A stretch of 64,000 bases of DNA, from NCBI GenBank assembly GCA_008180335.1, contig VTEF01000001.1, positions 746,636 to 810,635 of the forward strand, written 5' to 3'. This stretch comes from Priestia megaterium. Lineage in GTDB: Bacteria > Bacillota > Bacilli > Bacillales > Bacillaceae_H. Shown here one piece after another: positions 57,186-64,000 of this stretch. The position numbers and the translations under genes are program-made. The notes under the pieces were generated by a model, which ran no database searches, was not told the origin of the DNA, and saw only the letters and a program-made list of their open reading frames with translations. Numbering within the stretch: the stretch's first letter is position 1; each line of letters opens with the position of its first letter.

Positions 57186-58109
57186 TTGACAGAGTTAGGA
57201 CAAAGATTAAGACAAGAAAGAGAAAACAAAAATCTTTCGCTCGAAGATCTGCAAAAGTTAACGAAAATTCAAAAGCGTTATTTAATGGGGATTGAAGAAG
57301 GAAATTATGATGTAATGCCTGGAAAGTTTTATGTGCGTGCATTTATTAAGCAATACTGTGAAGCTGTGGGTTTAAATGCAGACGATATTTTTGAACAATA
57401 TAAAGCGGACATTCCGACTACTCAAACTGAAGACATCCCTCAGCAGTTATCACGTGTTCGCAGTCGTAAAGAAATCCCGCAAAATGCAGCAAGTTCAAAA
57501 GCAGCTGATTATTTGCCAACTATTTTAGTTGTAGCAGGCGTGCTTGTCGTAGGGATTATTATTTGGGTTATTGCTCAAAATATTGTATCTGACCGCAACA
57601 AAGAGCAAGCTGTAGAAAGTCAGCAGACAACTAATGAAGTACAGCAATCAGAAAAGCAAAAAACGGCAGATGATGCTGAAAAAGAATCTAAAGTTAAAGA
57701 AGAAGCTTCTAATAAAAATGAAGAAAATGATAAAGCGAAAGATGATAAGAAAGAAAAAGAAGAAGTAGAAGCAGAACAGGTTTACAAAGAAGTGCAAAAA
57801 TCTGGTCATACAGCAACTTATACGTTATCAGGAACGGATGCATTTAAATTAGAGGTATCCTCTACACAATCCGATACATGGTTAGATGTAAAAAATGGAA
57901 AAGGGAACTCTTTCTATAATGCTATGTTGAAAAAGAACGAAACAAAAGAATTTGATTTGGCGAAAGAAACTGAAGTACGTGTAAATATTGGCTTTTCACC
58001 GGGTGTAAAACTAAAGGTTAATGGACAAGATGTTAATCTTCCATTTGATTCAAAACAGCAAGTAAGACAAGTGGTCATGATTCAATATCAGCCGAGTAAA
58101 GCGCAGTAA
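57186..58109 (+). CDS. rodZ: RodZ-like cell-shape protein (YmfM)
   Basis: Bitopic membrane protein of 307 aa. N-terminal Xre-type helix-turn-helix (ELGQRLRQERENKNLSLEDL, about 2-70), membrane span (about 109-131), a Glu/Lys-rich low-complexity linker (140-205) and an extracellular DUF4115 domain. RodZ links MreB to the membrane and couples shape with division. TTG at 57186 after GGTAGGTG; a GTG at 57177 lies in that SD. Confidence 0.92.
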   Translation: MTELGQRLRQERENKNLSLEDLQKLTKIQKRYLMGIEEGNYDVMPGKFYVRAFIKQYCEAVGLNADDIFEQYKADIPTTQTEDIPQQLSRVRSRKEIPQNAASSKAADYLPTILVVAGVLVVGIIIWVIAQNIVSDRNKEQAVESQQTTNEVQQSEKQKTADDAEKESKVKEEASNKNEENDKAKDDKKEKEEVEAEQVYKEVQKSGHTATYTLSGTDAFKLEVSSTQSDTWLDVKNGKGNSFYNAMLKKNETKEFDLAKETEVRVNIGFSPGVKLKVNGQDVNLPFDSKQQVRQVVMIQYQPSKAQ

Positions 58110-58212
58110 TTAGTAATTTTATAGTAAAACATGTTTAAACAAACAACCTAAATGGAAAAACAAAGGTAATGGATGAATTAACCATTCGTTCAGTGTATAA
58201 TAACAGTAAAGA

Positions 58213-58235
58213 CGTGCAAACAATTGGTTTGCACG
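58213..58235 (+). promoter_or_regulatory. Hairpin in the rodZ-pgsA gap
   Basis: CGTGCAAAC (58213-58221) pairs perfectly with GTTTGCACG (58227-58235). It follows a perfect TATAAT (58195-58200, weak -35), so it may be in the pgsA 5' leader or end rodZ transcripts. There is no T run. Confidence 0.45.
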
Positions 58236-58270
58236 CTTTCGGTTTGTTTAAGCTATTGGAGGAAAGAAAA

Positions 58271-58855
58271 GTGAATTTACCAAATAAGATTACCATTTCA
58301 CGTATTTTTTTAATTCCGATTTTTCTTATTTTAATGATGGCTCCCTTGCCATTTGGAACAGTAGAGATAGCGGAAACAAGCATTCCAGTTGCACATTTAT
58401 TAGGAGCGGCCCTTTTTATTATCGCATCCACAACAGATTGGATCGATGGATATTATGCGCGAAAATATAATATGGTCACTAATTTAGGGAAGTTTCTAGA
58501 CCCGCTTGCCGATAAGTTACTTGTGTCGGCTGCTCTTGTTGCCATTGTCGATTTAGATTTAATCGCAGGCGCGGGCTGGGCAGCAATTATTATTATTAGC
58601 CGTGAGTTTGCCGTGACTGGTTTGCGATTGGTGCTAGCAGGTGAAGGAGAAGTTGTAGCAGCTAATATGCTCGGGAAAATTAAGACATGGACACAAATTA
58701 TTGCCATTTCTGCTATTTTACTTTACAACTTTCCTTTTGAATTTGTTTCCATTCCGTTTACAGCAATTGCGCTTTGGATTTCAGTAATCTTTACTGTCAT
58801 TTCAGGCTGGGATTACTTTGCTAAAAACAAACAAGCTTTCGTCAATTCAAAATAA
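58271..58855 (+). CDS. pgsA: CDP-diacylglycerol-glycerol-3-phosphate 3-phosphatidyltransferase
   Basis: Makes phosphatidylglycerol phosphate from the CdsA product. A 194-aa multi-span enzyme with the CDP-alcohol phosphotransferase motif intact ([24 protein letters not shown], broken here for length). GTG at 58271 after TGGAGGAAAG gives the family N-terminus [10 protein letters not shown]; a longer frame from 58169 is rejected. Confidence 0.96.
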   Translation: MNLPNKITISRIFLIPIFLILMMAPLPFGTVEIAETSIPVAHLLGAALFIIASTTDWIDGYYARKYNMVTNLGKFLDPLADKLLVSAALVAIVDLDLIAGAGWAAIIIISREFAVTGLRLVLAGEGEVVAANMLGKIKTWTQIIAISAILLYNFPFEFVSIPFTAIALWISVIFTVISGWDYFAKNKQAFVNSK

Positions 58856-58869
58856 ATGGAGATGATTGG

Positions 58870-60111
58870 ATGAACGCTGAAATTATCGGAGTGGGCTCTG
58901 AGCTTTTACTTGGACAAATTGCAAATACAAATGCTCAATATTTGTCTAAAAAATTTGCAGAGCTGGGGATTAATGTTTATTACCATACAGTTGTGGGTGA
59001 TAATGCAAGCCGCTTGAAAGCTGCTATTGAAACGGCTCAAAAACGTGCAGACTTAATCGTTTTTACAGGAGGCCTCGGGCCGACGAAAGATGATTTGACC
59101 AAAGAGACAATTGCTTCTGTTTTAGGGGTGTCACTAACAACAAACGAGCAGGCGCTTGAAAGCATTGAAGCGTACTTTACACAAACAAACCGAGTAATGA
59201 CACCGAATAATAAAAAGCAGGCCATTGTACTAGAAGGTTCAACGGTGTTACCAAATGACTTTGGGATGGCTCCAGGTATGGGGATTACCGTTGATAACAT
59301 TAGCTATATGTTATTCCCAGGTCCTCCTAAAGAGTTATATCCAATGTATGAATCTTATGGTCAAGCGTATTTATTAAATAAGCTTGAAGTGAAAGAAAGC
59401 ATTGAATCTCGTGTACTGCGATTTTTCGGCATTGGTGAGTCACAGCTGGAAACGGAAATTGAAGATTTACTAGATGCTCAAACGAATCCGACGATCGCAC
59501 CGCTGGCTGCTGATGGGGAGGTCACACTACGATTAACAGCGAAACACACGGATTCCAATGTCGCGCATCAATTGCTTGACCAGATGGAGCAATCCATTTT
59601 AAAACGAGTTGGAGATTATTTTTATGGTTATGATACAACTTCTTTACATAACGAGCTAATTAATGAATTAATGAACCAAGAGCTTACCATTGCTTCAGCT
59701 GAAAGTTTGACTGGTGGTTTGTTTAGTGAAAGGCTAACAAGCATCCCTGGAGCTGGTAGTATCGTTAATGGAGCGATTGTTGCTTATCAAAATGAGATTA
59801 AACAACAAGTGCTTGGTGTTCAGCAACAAACCTTACGTAATGAAGGTGCTGTAAGTGAACAATGTGCAATTGAGATGGCTTTAGGTGTTAAAAACTTATT
59901 AAAAACCGATATTGGAATAAGTTTTACAGGAGTTGCTGGCCCTTCAAAACAAGAAGGGAAGGCTGTTGGAACAGTTTATATAGGCATTGCGTATAAAGAA
60001 AATAAAACGCATGTTTACCAGCTGCAGCTGTCAGGAAGCCGCCAAGGAATTCGAGCAAGGACTGTTAATTACGGTTGCCATTATGCGTTAAATTTATTGA
60101 AAAATAACTAA
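58870..60111 (+). CDS. cinA: CinA competence/damage-inducible protein
   Basis: Two domains over 413 aa: N-terminal MoCF-like ([33 protein letters not shown]) and C-terminal nicotinamide-nucleotide amidohydrolase (PncC) domain ([37 protein letters not shown]). In Bacillus it lies directly before recA and is co-induced with competence. SD TGGAGATG precedes the ATG. Confidence 0.95.
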   Translation: MNAEIIGVGSELLLGQIANTNAQYLSKKFAELGINVYYHTVVGDNASRLKAAIETAQKRADLIVFTGGLGPTKDDLTKETIASVLGVSLTTNEQALESIEAYFTQTNRVMTPNNKKQAIVLEGSTVLPNDFGMAPGMGITVDNISYMLFPGPPKELYPMYESYGQAYLLNKLEVKESIESRVLRFFGIGESQLETEIEDLLDAQTNPTIAPLAADGEVTLRLTAKHTDSNVAHQLLDQMEQSILKRVGDYFYGYDTTSLHNELINELMNQELTIASAESLTGGLFSERLTSIPGAGSIVNGAIVAYQNEIKQQVLGVQQQTLRNEGAVSEQCAIEMALGVKNLLKTDIGISFTGVAGPSKQEGKAVGTVYIGIAYKENKTHVYQLQLSGSRQGIRARTVNYGCHYALNLLKNN

Positions 60112-60114
60112 TAC

Positions 60115-60148
60115 AAAGGCCGTTTTCTTTTAAGAAAACGGCCTTTTC
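60115..60148 (+). terminator. Terminator after cinA
   Basis: AAAGGCCGTTTTCTT (60115-60129) and AAGAAAACGGCCTTT (60132-60146), perfect 15-bp arms, then TTC. Confidence 0.88.
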
Positions 60149-60177
60149 TTGTATGCAATGCTTAAAAATAAAAAAAT

Positions 60178-60191
60178 CGAACATTTATTCG
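60178..60191 (+). promoter_or_regulatory. LexA (SOS) box of recA
   Basis: CGAACATTTATTCG matches the Bacillus SOS consensus CGAAC-n4-GTTCG except for one base in the second half-site. It ends 8 bp before the recA -35. Confidence 0.85.
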
Positions 60192-60199
60192 CTTTTTGC

Positions 60200-60228
60200 T
60201 TGTCAAACACGTAAAAAACTAGTATAGT
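60200..60228 (+). promoter_or_regulatory. Sigma-A promoter of recA
   Basis: TTGTCA (60200-60205), 17-bp spacer, TATAGT (60223-60228). The leader is about 90 nt. Confidence 0.85.
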
Positions 60229-60324
60229 TAGTTATAGAAAGTTATTAATAATGTCATTGCTACAACATCGTAGTAATCTTAAGCATAGAGATAAACAGTA
60301 AGTGATAATAGAGGAGGAAATTAA

Positions 60325-61362
60325 GTGAACGATCGTCAAGCAGCTCTTGATATGGCTTTAAAACAAATTGAAAAGCAATTTGGTAAAGGTTCAATTATGA
60401 AACTAGGAGAGCAAACAGAACGTAAAATTTCTACAATTCCAAGTGGCTCTTTAGCATTAGATATAGCACTAGGTGTAGGTGGTTATCCACGTGGACGTAT
60501 TATTGAAGTATATGGTCCAGAAAGTTCAGGTAAAACAACAGTTGCGTTGCATGCTATTGCAGAAGTACAGCAGCAAGGTGGCCAAGCAGCGTTTATAGAC
60601 GCTGAACACGCATTAGATCCAGTGTATGCACAAAAATTAGGTGTTAACATTGATGAATTATTACTTTCTCAACCTGATACAGGAGAACAAGCGCTTGAGA
60701 TTGCTGAAGCGTTAGTTCGTAGTGGAGCAGTTGATATCATTGTTATTGACTCTGTAGCAGCACTAGTGCCAAAAGCAGAGATTGAAGGTGAGATGGGTGA
60801 TTCTCACGTTGGTTTGCAAGCACGTTTAATGTCACAAGCGCTTCGCAAACTATCAGGTGCGATTAATAAGTCAAAAACGATTGCGATTTTCATCAACCAA
60901 ATTCGTGAAAAAGTCGGAGTTATGTTTGGGAACCCAGAAACAACTCCAGGTGGTCGTGCGCTTAAATTCTATTCGTCTGTCCGCTTAGAAGTTCGTCGTG
61001 CTGAACAATTGAAGCAAGGCAATGATATTGTTGGTAATAAAACAAAAATTAAAGTTGTGAAAAACAAAGTAGCGCCACCTTTCCGTGCTGCAGAAGTAGA
61101 TATTATGTACGGAGAAGGTATTTCAAAAGAAGGTGAAATCTTAGATATCGCTTCTGAATTAGATATTGTACAAAAGAGTGGTTCTTGGTACTCTTATAAT
61201 GAAGAACGTCTAGGTCAAGGTCGTGAAAATGCGAAGCAGTTCTTAAAAGAAAATATTGATATTCGTCAAGAAATCTCAGCGCAAATTCGTGAATATCATG
61301 GATTAGATGACGATGAGGAGCAAATGGTAGAAGAAGACGACCAAGGTGAATTAAACATCTAA
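60325..61362 (+). CDS. recA: RecA recombinase
   Basis: Strand-exchange ATPase and SOS co-protease, 345 aa. Walker [10 protein letters not shown] (about 64-72), [10 protein letters not shown], and the L2 segment [22 protein letters not shown]. Acidic C-terminal tail ([15 protein letters not shown]). The start is GTG at 60325 after AGAGGAGG. SOS regulation is visible upstream. Confidence 0.98.
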   Translation: MNDRQAALDMALKQIEKQFGKGSIMKLGEQTERKISTIPSGSLALDIALGVGGYPRGRIIEVYGPESSGKTTVALHAIAEVQQQGGQAAFIDAEHALDPVYAQKLGVNIDELLLSQPDTGEQALEIAEALVRSGAVDIIVIDSVAALVPKAEIEGEMGDSHVGLQARLMSQALRKLSGAINKSKTIAIFINQIREKVGVMFGNPETTPGGRALKFYSSVRLEVRRAEQLKQGNDIVGNKTKIKVVKNKVAPPFRAAEVDIMYGEGISKEGEILDIASELDIVQKSGSWYSYNEERLGQGRENAKQFLKENIDIRQEISAQIREYHGLDDDEEQMVEEDDQGELNI

Positions 61363-61377
61363 ATCATGTTGGAAGAT

Positions 61378-61410
61378 AAAAAGACTCTTTTTTAAAAGGG
61401 TCTTTTTTTT
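61378..61410 (+). terminator. Terminator after recA
   Basis: AAAAAGAC(TC) at 61378-61387 pairs with (GG)GTCTTTTT from about 61398, ending in an eight-T tract. Confidence 0.85.
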
Positions 61411-61473
61411 GAAAAATTTGTTAATAATAGAAATAGTGACGTGTGTTTTTCAAAAGATACCTTTTTAGTAGGC

Positions 61474-61502
61474 TTGACAATAAAAATGCACAGATTTACA
61501 AT
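61474..61502 (+). promoter_or_regulatory. Sigma-A promoter of rny
   Basis: Consensus TTGACA (61474-61479), exactly 17-bp spacer, TACAAT (61497-61502). It gives an approximately 125-nt leader. Confidence 0.85.
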
Positions 61503-61636
61503 TAAGATGTATATTTTCCCTTTTTAAAACATTTTAGCGTTTAAAAGCCTTTGTATGTATATTGAAAGGTGAATACGATATACATGCCGACATGAAAATT
61601 AAAACTTACAAGTTTATAGCAAGGGGAGGTGAAATG

Positions 61637-63196
61637 ATGGATGTAATTACAATCATCTTCGCTTTGCTTGGCCTAATCGTCGGTGCAGTTGTTGGCTTTT
61701 TTGTTTGTAAATCGATTGCTGAAGCTAAAATTGCGGGGGCAAAATCAAGTGCAGAACAAATTATCGATGAAGGAACCCGTGAGGCTGAAGCTTTGAAAAA
61801 AGAAGCTTTATTGGAAGCGAAGGATGAAATCCATCAGCTTCGTACAGAGGCAGAACTAGAAATTCGTGATCGTCGAGCAGAACTTCAAAAACAAGAAAAT
61901 CGATTAATGCAAAAAGAGGAAAATCTTGATCGTAAAGACGAATCACTTGATAAACGTGAAGCGTTACTTGAAAAGAAAGAGGATTCTCTTACTGTTAAAC
62001 AACAGCATATTGAAGAGATGGAAAGCAAAGTAGAAGAACTAGTACGTGCTGGACAAACAGAGCTAGAGCGCATCTCAAGTTTAACAAGAGAAGACGCAAG
62101 AGCGATTATATTAGACCGTGTTGAAAATGAACTTTCACACGATGTTGCACTAATGGTAAAAGAAACAGAAAACCGTGCGAAAGAAGAAGCTGATAAAAAA
62201 GCAAAAGAGATTTTATCACTTGCGATTCAACGTTGTGCGGCAGATCATGTAGCAGAAACAACGGTTTCAGTTGTTAATTTACCAAATGACGAAATGAAAG
62301 GCCGAATTATTGGTCGAGAAGGCCGAAATATCCGTACATTAGAAACATTAACAGGGATTGATCTTATTATTGATGATACACCAGAAGCGGTTATTTTATC
62401 AGGTTTTGATCCAATTCGTCGTGAAACTGCAAGAATCGCCCTTGATAAACTCGTTCAAGATGGCCGTATTCACCCAGCACGTATTGAGGAAATGGTTGAG
62501 AAGTCTCGCCGTGAAGTAGATGAGTATATTCGTGAAGTCGGTGAACAAACAACATTTGAAGTTGGTGTTCATGGATTACATCCGGACTTAATGAAAATAC
62601 TAGGCCGATTAAAGTTCAGAACAAGCTATGGCCAAAATGTCCTTAAACATTCAATGGAAGTAGCTCATTTAGCTGGATTAATGGCTTCTGAATTAGGTGA
62701 AGACGTAACGTTAGCCAAACGAGCTGGTTTATTACATGATATAGGTAAAGCAATTGATCATGAGGTAGAAGGAAGCCACGTCGAAATTGGCGTAGAATTA
62801 GCGACAAAATATAAAGAACATCCAGTTGTTGTGAATTCAATTGCTTCTCATCATGGTGATACAGAGCCTACATCTATTATTGCTGTTTTGGTGGCCGCAG
62901 CAGATGCTTTATCAGCTGCAAGACCAGGAGCCCGCAGTGAGACATTAGAAAATTATATTCGTCGCCTTGAAAAACTAGAAGAAATTTCTGAGTCTTACGA
63001 AGGTGTTGAAAAGTCATTTGCAATCCAAGCAGGACGCGAAGTTCGTATTATGGTCAAACCAGATACAATTGGCGACCTTGAGGCTCATCGTTTAGCTCGT
63101 GATATTCGCAAACGAATTGAAGATGAACTTGACTACCCAGGTCATATAAAAGTTACTGTTATTCGTGAAACGAGAGCAGTTGAGTATGCAAAATAA
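61637..63196 (+). CDS. rny: Ribonuclease Y
   Basis: Membrane-anchored endoribonuclease that starts bulk mRNA decay in Bacillus. N-terminal membrane helix (about 4-24), long coiled coil (about 25-205), KH domain ([19 protein letters not shown]) and HD domain ([12 protein letters not shown]). Length 519 aa. GGAGG at 61625-61629 favours ATG 61637 (spacing 7); the adjacent ATG at 61634 would give 520. An upstream frame from 61562 is rejected. Confidence 0.97.
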   Translation: MDVITIIFALLGLIVGAVVGFFVCKSIAEAKIAGAKSSAEQIIDEGTREAEALKKEALLEAKDEIHQLRTEAELEIRDRRAELQKQENRLMQKEENLDRKDESLDKREALLEKKEDSLTVKQQHIEEMESKVEELVRAGQTELERISSLTREDARAIILDRVENELSHDVALMVKETENRAKEEADKKAKEILSLAIQRCAADHVAETTVSVVNLPNDEMKGRIIGREGRNIRTLETLTGIDLIIDDTPEAVILSGFDPIRRETARIALDKLVQDGRIHPARIEEMVEKSRREVDEYIREVGEQTTFEVGVHGLHPDLMKILGRLKFRTSYGQNVLKHSMEVAHLAGLMASELGEDVTLAKRAGLLHDIGKAIDHEVEGSHVEIGVELATKYKEHPVVVNSIASHHGDTEPTSIIAVLVAAADALSAARPGARSETLENYIRRLEKLEEISESYEGVEKSFAIQAGREVRIMVKPDTIGDLEAHRLARDIRKRIEDELDYPGHIKVTVIRETRAVEYAK

Positions 63197-63200
63197 GAAG

Positions 63201-63234
63201 AATAAAGTGGCTTATCGCCACTTTATTTTTTTTC
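63201..63234 (+). terminator. Terminator after rny
   Basis: AATAAAGTGGC (63201-63211) pairs with GCCACTTTATT (63217-63227), perfect, followed by eight or more Ts. Confidence 0.92.
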
Positions 63235-63320
63235 AAATGTAAATGAGCCATATTAACTGTAATATAATCGTCGGTTTTATAATAAAGCAACATGAATAAA
63301 GAAATAAGAGGAGCAATGAG

Positions 63321-64000
63321 ATGAGAATTTTATTTGTAGGAGATGTTGTAGGTTCTCCGGGACGAGAGATGGTTGAAATGTATTTACCAAAGTTAAAGCG
63401 TAAATACTCTCCAGGTTTAACAATTGTAAATGGTGAAAATGCTGCATCCGGCAAAGGAATCACGGAAAAAATTTATCGTCAATTGCTACAAGCAGGTGCA
63501 GATATTATTACACTAGGTAATCATGCCTGGGACAAACGGGATATTTTTGAGTTTATTGATGATGCTAAAAACTTAATTCGTCCAGCAAACTTTCCGAAAG
63601 GTACACCTGGTAAAGGAATCACTTATTTTACATACAATCAATATGAAGTAGCTGTTATTAACTTACAGGGCCGTACATTTATGGCTCCGCTTGATTGCCC
63701 ATTTCAAAAAGTAGATGAATTAATTGAAGAAGCAAAAAAACGAACATCGATTATCTTTATCGACTTTCATGCCGAAACGACAAGTGAGAAACAAGCAATA
63801 GGTTGGTATGTTGATGGGCGGGCAAGTGCAGTAGTTGGAACTCATACACATGTACAAACAGCTGATAACCGTATTTTATCTAAAGGAACAGCTTATATCT
63901 CTGATGTGGGGATGACAGGTCCTTATGATGGTATTTTAGGGATGGAAAGAGAAGCTGTTATCAGACGTTTTTTAACGTCGCTCCCAGTTCGGTTTGAAGT
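63321..64000 (+). CDS. ymdB: YmdB-type metallophosphoesterase (3' truncated)
   Basis: Cyclic-nucleotide phosphodiesterase of the YmdB family, which in B. subtilis affects biofilm and motility decisions and RNase Y-related mRNA levels. ILFVGDVVGSPGR, NGENAASGKG, GNHAWD, FIDFHAETTSEK and GTHTHVQTAD carry the metal ligands. The frame is open to the window end (226 codons; family about 264). ATG at 63321 after AGAGGAGCAATGAG; the ATG at 63316 hits an immediate stop. Confidence 0.95.
   Translation, partial: MRILFVGDVVGSPGREMVEMYLPKLKRKYSPGLTIVNGENAASGKGITEKIYRQLLQAGADIITLGNHAWDKRDIFEFIDDAKNLIRPANFPKGTPGKGITYFTYNQYEVAVINLQGRTFMAPLDCPFQKVDELIEEAKKRTSIIFIDFHAETTSEKQAIGWYVDGRASAVVGTHTHVQTADNRILSKGTAYISDVGMTGPYDGILGMEREAVIRRFLTSLPVRFE

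Noticed and set aside
1-64000. CRISPR arrays, tRNA or rRNA genes, prophage or transposase genes, defence islands
   Set aside because: None seen on either strand. Gene content and order match the Bacillaceae core chromosome.

Overview
The window is 64 kb of low-GC (about 37% by eye) chromosome from a motile, endospore-forming member of the Bacillaceae. Gene order follows the Bacillus subtilis stretch from the end of the fla/che operon to ymdB almost gene for gene. Protein lengths and motifs match B. subtilis closely, and the spoVF (dpaAB), spoIIIE, ymxH and tepA genes point to a spore former. I cannot name the species. All 58 genes I am confident of lie on the + strand. No rRNA, tRNA, CRISPR, prophage or insertion sequence was seen.

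Layout. 1-7.9 kb: tail of the motility/chemotaxis operon (flhF partial, flhG, cheB, cheA, cheW, cheC, cheD, sigD, swrB). 7.9-11.2 kb: translation genes and UMP kinase (rpsB, tsf, pyrH, frr), with an S2 leader that folds well. 11.2-15.5 kb: isoprenoid, phospholipid and envelope genes (uppS, cdsA, dxr, rasP). 15.6-21.9 kb: proS and polC. 22.4-29.8 kb: the rimP-nusA-ylxR-ylxQ-infB-ylxP-rbfA-truB-ribF-rpsO expression cluster. 29.9-34.6 kb: pnp, a degenerate polysaccharide deacetylase (ylxY) and the M16 peptidase mlpA. 34.7-40.2 kb: ymxH, dipicolinate synthase and the aspartate/diaminopimelate genes asd, dapG and dapA. Dipicolinate synthase consumes the product of the DapA reaction, so this block supplies spore DPA and cell-wall DAP. 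40.3-45.7 kb: rnjB, tepA, ylzJ, spoIIIE. 46.1-51.8 kb: GntR regulator ymfC followed by a BMP-type nucleoside ABC transporter (nupN-nupO-nupP-nupQ), which in B. subtilis lies elsewhere. 52.1-55.6 kb: ymfF, ymfH and efpI, linked to EF-P modification. 55.6-58.1 kb: ymfJ, ymfK, rodZ. 58.2-64 kb: pgsA, cinA, recA, rny and ymdB (partial).

The protein-coding content is ordinary core genome. The unusual material is non-coding. (1) A 49-bp structured repeat occurs as two identical tandem copies after ymfJ, one inverted copy just upstream of rasP whose stem carries a compensatory base-pair change, and one decayed copy before mlpA. (2) A three-tier stem lies in the rpsB leader. (3) The 512-bp polC-rimP gap holds a 9-bp-closed structured element and a possible attenuator. 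(4) Two palindromes precede ymfC beside the nucleoside transporter. (5) A possible 56-codon membrane microprotein on the - strand faces a bidirectional terminator after spoIIIE. No new multi-gene system was found, and none is claimed.
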